43,216 bases of DNA, taken from assembly GCA_025451215.1 (NCBI GenBank), contig JANWKU010000014.1, positions 1-43,216 on the forward strand. The letters are read 5' to 3'. Source of the stretch: Terriglobales bacterium (GTDB lineage: Bacteria; Acidobacteriota; Terriglobia; Terriglobales; Acidobacteriaceae). A program made the translations under genes and the position numbers. Shown here piece after piece: positions 35,266 to 43,216 of this stretch. Under the pieces are notes generated by a model. It worked only from the letters and a program-made list of their open reading frames with translations. It did not search any database and was not told where the DNA came from. The stretch's first letter is position 1. The number at the start of each line of letters is the position of its first letter.

Positions 35266-36337
35266 ATGCACATTTTGCATATCGTTGGAGCACGGCCGAA
35301 TTTCATGAAGCTGGCGCCTGTCTGGCGCGCGCTGCAAAATCGTGCGCGCTTCTCGCAGACGCTCGTGCATACAGGGCAGCATTACGATCCGGGCATGTCC
35401 GACATATTTTTTCAGCAGCTCGCCATCCCCACCGCTGACGTGAATCTGGCGGTGGGCTCCGCTTCGCATGCGCAACAGACGGCGGACGTTATGGCCCGCC
35501 TTGAGCCTGTGGTGGTGGAACGCAAGCCCGACCTGGTGTTGGTTTACGGAGACGTGAACACAACGCTCGCCGGCGCCCTCGTCTGCTCCAAAACTGAATA
35601 TTCGTGTTGGCCACGTGGAGGCTGGTCTCCGCTCTGGAGATAGTGCTATGCCAGAAGAAATCAATCGCCTGGTTACCGACCAGCTGAGTGATTTGCTCTT
35701 TACCCCTTCGGAAGATGCGGACGCCAATCTTCAACGTGAAGGAATTGCCTCCGAGAAAATTTATCGTGTTGGCAACGTAATGATCGACTCTCTCGTGCAA
35801 CTTCTCCCAGCCGCCCGGGAGTGCTCGGTAAACGGACTTCCCGACAAATATGTTTTAGTCACTTTGCATCGTCCTTCGAATGTGGATGACGGCGTCGCGT
35901 TGCGGGAAATTCTTTCGTCACTGCTGGCCATCGCCGAAGAGTTGCCGATTGTGTTTCCCGCACACCCCCGTACGCAGCAACGCATCGCCGATTTTGGGCT
36001 GCACACAGGCCAGCTTCGACTGCTGCCGCCTTTGCCCTATGTTGAATTCCTCGCCTTGCAGAGCCGAGCCACCGCCGTCATCACCGACTCTGGCGGTATT
36101 CAGGAAGAAACCACCTATCTCGGAGTTCCTTGCCTCACGGTACGTGCCAGCACAGAATGTCCGGTCACGGTTTCTATGGGGACCAATACTTTAGTGGGCG
36201 CGGATCGTGTCAAACTCAGCCGCGAACTCGAAAATATTTTGCAGGGCCGCGCCAAAAAAGGCGCGATACCGCCGCTCTGGGATGGACGCACAGGCGAACG
36301 CATCGCGGAATTGCTGCAGAAATGTGATCAAAAATAG
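35266..36337 (+). pseudogene. wecB: Second UDP-GlcNAc 2-epimerase gene, frameshifted
   Basis: This is a second non-hydrolysing UDP-GlcNAc 2-epimerase, clearly related to the intact one at 24048. The first frame starts at ATG 35266 (MHILHIVGARPNFMKLAPV) and leaves the alignment after LVCSK. The second frame resumes with LNIRVGHVEAGLRSGDSAMPEE and runs to 36337. The change is one extra A in the AAAA tract at 35590-35593. All motifs before and after are kept (VTLHRPSNVDD, DSGGIQEETTYLGVPCLT), so the break is recent, a sequencing error, or, less likely, a programmed slip. It sits alone on the plus strand between two ASH-FN3 genes. Confidence 0.85.
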
Positions 36338-36364
36338 CGGTGTCATCTGCGTCGGCATCATTCT

Positions 36365-36421
36365 GCTCCCAAGAGCAACGGCGCCTCCAGTTGTACTGGA
36401 GGCGCCGTTGCTCTTGGGAGC
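36365..36421. terminator. Perfect 27-bp hairpin with a 3-nt loop between convergent genes
   Basis: The left arm (36365-36391, starting GCTCCCAAGAGC) and right arm (36395-36421) pair without mismatch around the loop TGT. It lies 27 bp past the stop of the broken wecB and 24 bp past the stop of the opposing seven-repeat ASH gene, almost exactly midway. The location implies a shared bidirectional terminator or transcription barrier. Neither side carries a T-tract, so a classical intrinsic terminator is not certain. Alternatives are a repeat-element remnant or an RNA-stabilising hairpin. Confidence 0.65.
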
Positions 36422-36445
36422 CAATCGTTCGTTTCCACTGAACGT

Positions 36446-39058
36446 CTACGGAGTGGGAATGGCTGCCGATACCTGGTTGGAGTTAACACTCTCGTTTCCG
36501 CTGCTATCCACGGAGGTGGTCACGTAGAAGTACGTGGTCCCGCTCTGGACGCTGGAATCCGTATAGCTGGTGTTCGCGTCCGCGGAGGAGTTGATTTTGC
36601 TGTACGGGCCTCCGGAGACGGTCCCGCGATAGACGTTGTATCCGGTCACGGTGGAGGTGCTGGCGCTCCAGGACAAGCCTACGCTATGCGACACAGGGGC
36701 CGTGCCTGAACCTGTCAGCGGCTCCTGCAGCGATGGGTTCGAAGCGTTGCTGGCGACGGTGACATTGGCGGAGGCAGATCCGGTCGCTTGCGGGGTAAAG
36801 GTCACAGTGAATCCAACGTTGCTTCCTGGCGTGACCGTAGCGGGCAGGGAAATGCCGCTGACAGAAAATTCGGCGCTATTCGACATTAGCGAAGTCACAA
36901 CAACAGTGCCTCCTGTGGCCACCAGTTGCCCTGTGAGAGGTTTATTGGCATTGACGGTGACGCTGCCGAAGGCCAAAGGATTGGGATTTACGCTGAGCGC
37001 TCCGACTGATGTGCCTGTCCCGCTGAGCGACAGCGTAAGGTTCGGCACGGCCGCGTTGGAAACGATGAGCAGGCTGCCGGAATTGGTGCCAGTGGTCGTC
37101 GGAGCGAAGTTAATTCCAAAGGTAAAACTCTGTCCCGCGGAAAGCGTTAATGGAAGCGTGAGTCCGCTGATGGTGTATGCCGAGCCTGTAATTGTTGCCT
37201 GCGACACGATAATGCTTGAGCCGCCAGGGTTTTTCAGCGTCTCAGAGAGCAATTGACTATTGCCAACTACCACGTTGCCGAAGCTCACGCTGGAAGGCGT
37301 TGGGCTGACGCTGCCAGGGGCCGTGACTGTTGCCGAAAGAGGGATAGTCAACGTGGCATTGGAAGCATTGCTGCTGATTACTGCGCTGCCTGTCGGGGTT
37401 CCCGCTGCTTGCGGAGCAAGCGTCACGGTGAATGTGGCCGTCTGGCCAGCGGCGACTGTCGCTGGTACCGTCATGCCGCTCAGGCTGTAACCAGTTCCTG
37501 TAACGGTGGCTGCGGAAATCGTAATGCTGGAGCCTCCGGAATTTGTAAGGGTGACCGTGCTCGGGGTGCTGCTGCCGGTTTGCACTGTGCCAAAACTTAC
37601 GCTGGATGGATTGGAAGTAAGGCTTCCGGCCGTCACCACGGTCGCGGAGAGAGGAATATTCAAAGTGGTATTGCTGGCGTTACTGGCAATGGCGACATTC
37701 CCGCTGGCTGTTCCCGCTGTTTGCGCTGCAAGTTTCACACTGAACGTCGCGGTGCCGCCCGCAGCTATCGTCATGGGCGTAGTCATGCCGGTCAGGCTGT
37801 AACCCGTTCCGGTCGCGGTCGCGCCTGTGATGGTGACGCTAGCGCTACCGGTATTGGTCAACACCTCTGACATCGTAGGAGCGTTGCCCATCTGCACGCT
37901 TCCAAATCCAAGGCTGGCTGTCTGGGGGCTGAGCGTGCCAGTCGACGCGGCGGTGGCCGTGCCCGCGAGCGCAAAGCTCAATGCGCTGTTCGGCGCGTTG
38001 CTGGCAATCGCAAGCGTGCCGGTGGCGGTACCGGTACTCTGCGGGGCATACGTCACAGTGATTCCGACGCTCTGGTTTGCCGCGACCGTCACGGGAAAGG
38101 ACGGAGACGTCAAAGTGAAGCCGGTGCCCGCCACGGTGGCATTGGAAATCGTAACGCTGGAACTCGTGGAATTGGTCAAAGTTTCCGTCAGTTGTTCAGA
38201 TTTGCCCGATTGAATGCTTGGAAAACTTAAATTGCCGGGCGCGGCTGTTAGTTGCCCGGTTGCCATGCCTGTTCCCGTCAAAGGAACACTCATCGAGACG
38301 GAGGTTGTAGCGTGCCCAATCAATCGGGAACGTCTGAATCCTCGCAGTGAGCCGGCAGCGGGAACGTTGGCTGTAAGGGAAAGGCTTCCGCTTTGTGTTC
38401 CGCTCTGCGCGGGCTGAAATGCAATGGAAAACGGCGCGCTCTGGTTCGCCGCGATCGTCAAAGGAAACGTGACTCCGCTCAGCGTGAAGTTGCCTCCGGA
38501 AATCGCGGCTTGGGTCACGGTAACGCTGGAGTTTCCCGGGTTCGAAAAGCTTCCACTCAACGTCTGGCTGCTGCCCACGTTTACGCTTCCGAACGCAAAG
38601 CTCGTAGGCGTTACGGTAAGTTGTCCGCCCGCAACTGCCGTCGCGTTCAAGCTGATCGAGAGCGCGGCATTCGCGGCGCTGCTCGAAATGGTGACCATGG
38701 CAGTGTCAGTGCCCGCAGCAGAGGGTGTGTAAGCGATGCTGATGGTTGCGGTCTGTCCCGGCGCCAGTGTTACAGGAAATGACGGAGAAAGAATCTGGAA
38801 AGCATCTCCGGAAATGCTGGCGCTGTTGATTGTGATGTTTGCGCCGCCAGGATTGGACAGAGTATCAGTGAGCGTGAGGCTGGAGCCTACGGCGACATTT
38901 GTCCAACTGATGGTGGAGGTTCCCAGTACCAGGCTGGGCTGGCTGGACGCACGATGCGGGTCAGCCACCAAACCCTGGCAACCCATCATCACAAACAACA
39001 ACGGCAAAATTACAAGCGCAATACCAAAAATCGCAAAACGCGATTTGAGATCCTTCAC
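36446..39058 (-). CDS. Large lipoprotein with seven ASH repeats and an FN3 tail
   Basis: This protein of about 870 residues has a lipoprotein signal (VKDLKSRFAIFGIALVILP, lipobox VMMGC near residue 27). Seven tandem ASH/choice-of-anchor D repeats of roughly 105 residues follow, each opening with an FGSV-V-like pattern and ending in SGTGT-like text. An FN3-like domain with TGYNVYRGTVSGGPYSKIN closes it. The GTG at 39058 gives a canonical signal; another GTG at 39118 would add 20 residues. Repeat two carries a basic insert (LRGFRRSRLIGHA). It is probably a surface or periplasmic adhesive or scaffold protein. Codon bias produces long false frames on the other strand. Confidence 0.85.
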   Translation of the reverse strand: MKDLKSRFAIFGIALVILPLLFVMMGCQGLVADPHRASSQPSLVLGTSTISWTNVAVGSSLTLTDTLSNPGGANITINSASISGDAFQILSPSFPVTLAPGQTATISIAYTPSAAGTDTAMVTISSSAANAALSISLNATAVAGGQLTVTPTSFAFGSVNVGSSQTLSGSFSNPGNSSVTVTQAAISGGNFTLSGVTFPLTIAANQSAPFSIAFQPAQSGTQSGSLSLTANVPAAGSLRGFRRSRLIGHATTSVSMSVPLTGTGMATGQLTAAPGNLSFPSIQSGKSEQLTETLTNSTSSSVTISNATVAGTGFTLTSPSFPVTVAANQSVGITVTYAPQSTGTATGTLAIASNAPNSALSFALAGTATAASTGTLSPQTASLGFGSVQMGNAPTMSEVLTNTGSASVTITGATATGTGYSLTGMTTPMTIAAGGTATFSVKLAAQTAGTASGNVAIASNASNTTLNIPLSATVVTAGSLTSNPSSVSFGTVQTGSSTPSTVTLTNSGGSSITISAATVTGTGYSLSGMTVPATVAAGQTATFTVTLAPQAAGTPTGSAVISSNASNATLTIPLSATVTAPGSVSPTPSSVSFGNVVVGNSQLLSETLKNPGGSSIIVSQATITGSAYTISGLTLPLTLSAGQSFTFGINFAPTTTGTNSGSLLIVSNAAVPNLTLSLSGTGTSVGALSVNPNPLAFGSVTVNANKPLTGQLVATGGTVVVTSLMSNSAEFSVSGISLPATVTPGSNVGFTVTFTPQATGSASANVTVASNASNPSLQEPLTGSGTAPVSHSVGLSWSASTSTVTGYNVYRGTVSGGPYSKINSSADANTSYTDSSVQSGTTYFYVTTSVDSSGNESVNSNQVSAAIPTP

Positions 39059-39118
39059 GGGGGAGACCTCAATTTTGCCGGCTGCATTTTTATCTGCAGG
39101 CCGGGGGGATTGCCGCAC

Positions 39119-39520
39119 CTTCCAAAATCGCTGACCTCATAAGCGATTCCGTTGTGCAGCAAGCGTAGTGTCCGTTGTGATTGCGAGTTGGGGTAGGTCT
39201 CTTAGGTGCTGTGTGGACGCGCAAAGGTACGTCGTCCGTTTTCGATGTCCTTCTGGCACGTTACCCGGGTTCCTGTACTTCTCAGAGGGCCAAGTCACTA
39301 AATTGTGCGGGTTTCTCCCGAGTGCTTACTGCTTGTTTAGGCATTTGTTGCCGCATGTATGGCATGGGCATTTTTAGCCGGGAAATCATTGCCGCTTTTG
39401 GGTAGTGTCCCCGTTTTTGCGCGCCCGCAAGCTACACTTGCTGATGTGATATTCTGTCGGACTTTCCAGTAGATCGCGGCGGCGCATGCACCGCAGATGA
39501 AACCTGAGGGCTAGATCAAC
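39119..39520. other. Divergent intergenic region before proC
   Basis: This gap separates the large ASH gene from proC and must contain promoters for both. I find no convincing -35/-10 pair, no tRNA and no riboswitch fold I can name. Two short plus-strand frames (39168-39405) overlap each other and lack domains. Confidence 0.35.
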
Positions 39521-40348
39521 ATGGATTCGGATTTTTCAAAAAAGAAAATCGCGGTTCTTGGCGCCGGAAAAATGGGCGGCATCCTGTTAAAAGCGCTTTT
39601 GGAAAAGGGGCTCTTGTCGCGCAAGGGAACGGTTGCCACGGTGCAGCATGAAGAACGCGCGCGAGAATTGAGCACGAAGTATGGAATCTCGGTCGGCACC
39701 GATAATCGCGCCGCGGTCAAAGGCGCTGACATCGTATTCGTCTGCGTGAAGCCGCAGATGGTAGAAGACGTACTTACCGAACTTCGCCCGGAGATTTCCA
39801 GCGGCCAGATGATTATTTCCGTGGCTGCATCGGTTTCCACCGGCCGGATTGAGCGCGCCATGCAGAAGGATATCCCCGTGATCTGGGCCATGCCCAATAC
39901 GCCCTGCGTGCTGGGCGTGGGAATGACGGCTCTGTGCAAAGGCAAGTTTGCCAATGCCAAACATCTGGAAATCGCCAGCGCGCTTTTCAGCGTGGTGGGC
40001 CGCACCGTGGTGGTGGATGAAAAACACATGAACGCTGTTACCGGACTGTCCGCCAGCGGGCCAGCATACATTTACATCATTCTGGAATCTTTGGCTGAGG
40101 CCGGTGTGAAGGTAGGATTACCACGCGACATTGCGACATTACTGGCGGCACAAACCACCATGGGCGCGGCCACCGTGGTGCTCGAAACTGGAGATCATCC
40201 TGCGTTGTTGAAAGACGCTGTGACCACTCCGGCGGGATGCACCATCGACGGCATCATGGAATTGGAAGAAGGGAAACTGCGCGTGACGCTGATTAAGGCT
40301 GTGGTACGGGCAGTGCAGAGGGCAAAAGAACTGGCGGATGTGCAGTAG
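39521..40348 (+). CDS. proC: Pyrroline-5-carboxylate reductase
   Basis: This 275-residue enzyme performs the last step of proline synthesis, reducing pyrroline-5-carboxylate with NAD(P)H in the cytoplasm. The Rossmann motif VLGAGKMGG (12-20), VKPQMVEDVL, WAMPNTPC and the substrate-binding region GLSASGPAYIYIILESLAEAG match the family, and the C-terminal TTPAGCTIDGI is present. Length is normal. A GAGGGC precedes the ATG by ten bases. It converges with rmuC, with only 10 bp between the stops. Confidence 0.97.
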   Translation: MDSDFSKKKIAVLGAGKMGGILLKALLEKGLLSRKGTVATVQHEERARELSTKYGISVGTDNRAAVKGADIVFVCVKPQMVEDVLTELRPEISSGQMIISVAASVSTGRIERAMQKDIPVIWAMPNTPCVLGVGMTALCKGKFANAKHLEIASALFSVVGRTVVVDEKHMNAVTGLSASGPAYIYIILESLAEAGVKVGLPRDIATLLAAQTTMGAATVVLETGDHPALLKDAVTTPAGCTIDGIMELEEGKLRVTLIKAVVRAVQRAKELADVQ

Positions 40349-40358
40349 GCTTTAAGCT

Positions 40359-41747
40359 TCAATCCGCGGAACTTTCCGTGGCTGCATCTTTTTCGGATTC
40401 TTGCGGCACATCGTCAAAATCAAGGGCCAGCGTGCGGGTGGTGGTTTCAATCGGCTCGAGTTCGCCAATCTCTTCCACGATGGGCGCCCCTAGTTCTCCA
40501 AATTTACGCGCGGAAACCAGCACTCGGCTTTCCAGCGTTCCCACGGCTTTGTTGTAACACTCCACAGCGCGATCCAGCCCTTTGCCTACATTTTCCAAAT
40601 GCGATGCGAGAACGCGGAGACGATCGTGAAGTTCTTTTCCCAGCGTGCTGATTTGCTGGGCGCTGCGGGCAAGCGTCTCCTGCCGCCAGCCAAACGCCAC
40701 GGCCTTTAACAGTGCAATCAACGTGGTAGGTGACGCGGGAATTACCTGATGATTCACGCCTTCTTCAATCAATCCGGGATCCTGTTCGAGAGCGGCGCTG
40801 AAGAATGTTTCGCCGGGAAGGAACATCACCACGAATTCCGGCGAAGAATTGAATTGCGACCAGTAGGCTTTCGCGCTGAGCTGGTTCATGTGGGTGCGAA
40901 CTTGGCGCGCATGTTCGCGCAGCTGGACGCGACGCAATTCGTCGTCGCTGGTTTCGACGGCGTTCAAATAAGCCTCGAGAGGAGTCTTAGCGTCCACCAC
41001 AATATTTTTGCCGCCGGGGAGTTTTACGATAAGGTCAGGCCGAAGGCGCTCGTCGCCGTTATAGATAGTCTTCTGTTCTCCGAAGTCACAGTAGGAGAGC
41101 ATTCCAGCCATTTCAACCACCCGCTTCAACTGAATTTCTCCCCATCGTCCGCGTACCGAAGGAGCACGCAAGGCCTTGACCAGATTGCCAGTTTCCCCGC
41201 GCAGTTGTTCCTGAGTGGAAATTAAAGACCGTACTTGTTCGGTGAGAGTGGCATAGGCGGAACCACGCTGCTGCTCCATCTGCTGGATCTGAGCGTCTAC
41301 CTTGCCTAAAGATTCTCGAATGGGAACGACTAGCGCTTCCACGGCATTTTGCCGCGCGGCCAAATCTCCTTTGGCTTCACTCTGGAATTTTTCCAGGCTG
41401 GTGGTGGCCAGCTCTAAAAAAGAACTGTTGTTGGTGCGTAACGCTTCAGCCGCCAAGGCTTTAAATGTTTTGGTCAACTCTTCGCTGGCGCGGTCGAGCA
41501 CCTCGAGTTTTTCCGTATGAAGTTTCTGCTCGTGGGTCAGCGTGGATTTAAGGCCCGCCACGTCCACGCGAAGCTGGGTATTGTTCTCCTGTTGAGCGGC
41601 GAGTTCCCGCCGCAGAGCGGCCAAATCGGCTTCCATCAAGGAGTTTCGCGCACGCAGAGAGGCCGAGCGCGCCGCCAGCGCCAGCCATGCGGCAATGGCG
41701 CCCACCAGAAAGCCTAACCCTAACCACATCAATGATTCAGGAGACAT
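40359..41747 (-). CDS. rmuC: DNA recombination protein RmuC
   Basis: This 462-residue protein has one N-terminal membrane helix (WLGLGFLVGAIAAWLALAA). A long coiled coil of about 180 residues follows, then the RmuC nuclease-like domain with VRGRWGEIQLKRVVEMAGM, RPDLIVKLPGGKNIVVDAKTPLEAYL and FVVMFLPGETFFSAALE. RmuC limits inversions and rearrangements at short repeats. The acidic C-terminal tail is typical. It converges with proC and its start is followed by a 325-bp gap. Confidence 0.95.
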   Translation of the reverse strand: MSPESLMWLGLGFLVGAIAAWLALAARSASLRARNSLMEADLAALRRELAAQQENNTQLRVDVAGLKSTLTHEQKLHTEKLEVLDRASEELTKTFKALAAEALRTNNSSFLELATTSLEKFQSEAKGDLAARQNAVEALVVPIRESLGKVDAQIQQMEQQRGSAYATLTEQVRSLISTQEQLRGETGNLVKALRAPSVRGRWGEIQLKRVVEMAGMLSYCDFGEQKTIYNGDERLRPDLIVKLPGGKNIVVDAKTPLEAYLNAVETSDDELRRVQLREHARQVRTHMNQLSAKAYWSQFNSSPEFVVMFLPGETFFSAALEQDPGLIEEGVNHQVIPASPTTLIALLKAVAFGWRQETLARSAQQISTLGKELHDRLRVLASHLENVGKGLDRAVECYNKAVGTLESRVLVSARKFGELGAPIVEEIGELEPIETTTRTLALDFDDVPQESEKDAATESSAD

Positions 41748-42072
41748 GTATTCGTTGGAAAATCTATGGCAAGCATAGCAGGATTTTTAAACGGGGCCAG
41801 AGAGCAAATGAACAGCGACGGCAATCTACAGCTTCTTTTGGAGATCGTACGGCAAAGCTCCAGTAGAAATGCGTAGCGCGCATTGTTAACTCTTCATTTA
41901 TGTTCTGCAACAACTACGGATTCTTGCACTTTTCACAGGCCGTCGTCCAGAATGTTTGCCTCTGCATTACAGCTTCCAGTTGATTGTGCGCGGCTGGTCT
42001 GAACGCCTACAAAAAAGATGCGGGAAGAAATGCTAAAGCGTTTCTTTCGGCTGCCGATGAACGAGGCTGACT
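41748..42072. other. Divergent gap between rmuC and the VWFA gene
   Basis: This stretch holds the promoters of rmuC and of the VWFA gene. No consensus promoter, hairpin or RNA gene stands out, and no frame within it has a recognisable domain. A GAGG seven bases before 42073 serves as the ribosome site of the VWFA gene. Confidence 0.35.
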
Positions 42073-43074
42073 ATGGCAGTCCGAAGCAGGAATATTTTAG
42101 GAAGTTCGCAGGTTGTTCTGTTCTGGTTCATCTTCTTTAGCATGCGCGTGTTCGCGCAGCAAATGGACGATGTTCCCAATGTGCACATTTTGCCACCTGC
42201 CGGGGCAATGACGACCTTTCCGGCTACAGGTCCAATTACTCCCGTGATTAAGAAAAAGGTGGACTTGGTCTTGGTCCCGGTAACCATCACCGACCAGAGT
42301 GATCGCGTCATCACTGGATTGGACAAGCAGAATTTCAAAATCTACGAAAATAAGCGCCAGCAGGAGATTCAGCACTTTTCCAGTGAAGATGTGCCGATTT
42401 CCGTTGGCATTATTCTGGACACCAGCGGCAGCATGAAGAGTAAGATGGCGCGCGCCAAAGAAGCCGTCCAGGAATTCTGCAAAGCGGCCAACCCGCAGGA
42501 TGAATTTTTCATGATCACGTTTGCCAACCAGCCCAATCTGGTGGGGAACTTTACCACCGATCCGGAGCAACTCGAACGCGAACTATTTCTGGTGGGGACT
42601 GGTGGGCGCACGGCACTGCTGGATGCGATTTATCTGGGACTGAACAAGATGCGCCAAGCAAAGCAGCCCCGGCGGGCCTTGCTGATTATCTCCGATGGTG
42701 GAGACAATCGAAGCCGTTACACGGAACACGAAGTGACTTCACAGGTGAAAGAAGCGGACGTAATGGTTTATGCCATTGGAATCTATGACCATACGTTTCC
42801 TACACAAGAAGAAGCGCTGGGCCCAGTGTTGCTCTCGTCGATAGCGAATGTATCCGGGGGGGAGGCGTTTTCCGTGGATGATCCCGATGATCTTCCCGCA
42901 ATTGCCTCGCACGTAGGCCAGCAACTTAGGAACCAATACGTGCTGGGATACCGTCCGGAGAATATCCCCCGCGACGGGAAGTGGCACAAAATCCGCGTAA
43001 AGCTCCTGATGCCGACCGGCTGGAAATTTCTTCACGTGCGCGCGCGAACTGGGTACTATGCTCCCGCGCAGTAG
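42073..43074 (+). CDS. Secreted VWFA protein of the acidobacterial type
   Basis: This 333-residue protein has a Sec signal (VVLFWFIFFSMRVFAQ) and a short N-terminal domain ending in LVPVTITDQSDRVITGL and FKIYENKRQQEI. A full von Willebrand A domain follows, with a metal-ion-dependent adhesion site: DTSGS at 116-120, a threonine in GGRTALLD and ISDGGDNRSR. This matches the VWFA-related acidobacterial family (TIGR03436 type), which is abundant in Acidobacteriota and gives the main taxonomic hint. It presumably mediates protein-protein contact outside the cytoplasm; the partner is unknown. The ATG has GAGG upstream. Confidence 0.93.
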   Translation: MAVRSRNILGSSQVVLFWFIFFSMRVFAQQMDDVPNVHILPPAGAMTTFPATGPITPVIKKKVDLVLVPVTITDQSDRVITGLDKQNFKIYENKRQQEIQHFSSEDVPISVGIILDTSGSMKSKMARAKEAVQEFCKAANPQDEFFMITFANQPNLVGNFTTDPEQLERELFLVGTGGRTALLDAIYLGLNKMRQAKQPRRALLIISDGGDNRSRYTEHEVTSQVKEADVMVYAIGIYDHTFPTQEEALGPVLLSSIANVSGGEAFSVDDPDDLPAIASHVGQQLRNQYVLGYRPENIPRDGKWHKIRVKLLMPTGWKFLHVRARTGYYAPAQ

Positions 43075-43216
43075 TGCTATTGGAGGTTCCGGCGACGTCT
43101 TCCGGGAGGATGTCTTGCTTCGGATGGGATCGTGAAGAAAAATTGCATTAGAATGTGATGGTGCGCTTTTTCCGTAGCCTTTCCACAACATTAGAAATGA
43201 TTAAGTGGGAGCACTC

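Noticed and set aside
36636..38732. Long plus-strand open frames (up to 206 codons) opposite the seven-repeat ASH gene
   Set aside because: They arise from the repetitive Ser/Thr/Gly-rich codon use of the minus-strand gene, lack ribosome sites and domains, and repeat with the ASH period.
32986..39058. ASH-FN3 proteins as exosortase (PEP-CTERM) substrates
   Set aside because: Their C-termini stop right after the FN3 domain and lack the motif, helix and basic tail.

Overview
The window is bacterial chromosomal DNA, most likely from an Acidobacteriota member (Terriglobia-like). The strongest sign is the last gene (42073-43074), a secreted von Willebrand A protein of the type common in Acidobacteria. 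Three lipoprotein or secreted genes built from ASH (choice-of-anchor D) repeats plus a fibronectin-III-like tail, and an exosortase, fit the same group. I saw no rRNA, tRNA, CRISPR array, transposase or phage gene.

Region 1 (1-12224) is a surface polysaccharide locus. It holds the end of an O-antigen ligase/polymerase, a Wzx/MOP-type flippase, a zinc-ribbon methyltransferase split by a frameshift, a secreted beta-helix protein on the opposite strand, a GT4 glycosyltransferase, a FemAB/GNAT-like transferase, a polysaccharide-deacetylase-like protein, a LamG-VanZ fusion, an LCMT-like methyltransferase and an OafA-type acyltransferase. FemAB-like and deacetylase genes are typical companions of exosortase-linked exopolysaccharide loci, and an exosortase lies at 32073-32969.

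Region 2 (12225-31910) looks like a small-molecule or glycan-decoration cluster inserted in the polysaccharide locus. An apparent operon encodes an FAD/NAD(P) oxidoreductase, a MetY-type PLP enzyme, a MetA-type homoserine acyltransferase, a cupin and an Asp/Asn beta-hydroxylase-like oxygenase. It is followed by an AMP-forming ligase, a ThDP enzyme on the other strand, a second related FAD oxidoreductase, an ATP-grasp ligase and an intact WecB epimerase. Next come two carrier-protein/thioesterase didomain proteins with a class IV aminotransferase between them, a Sfp-type phosphopantetheinyl transferase, an aldehyde dehydrogenase and a GT2 glycosyltransferase. All parts of thiotemplate chemistry except condensation domains and modular NRPS/PKS are present as separate proteins. 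This is my candidate for an undescribed system: activation, carrier loading and release or transfer of an amino or acyl group, possibly onto the extracellular glycan. The substrate is unknown and the functional link is inference.

Region 3 (31956-39118) holds the exosortase, three minus-strand ASH-FN3 genes with 1, 2 and 7 ASH repeats, and a second WecB gene broken by a single +1 slip in an A4 tract. A perfect 27-bp hairpin with a 3-nt loop separates the broken WecB gene from the seven-repeat gene.

Region 4 (39119-43216) returns to ordinary chromosome: proC, rmuC and the VWFA protein.
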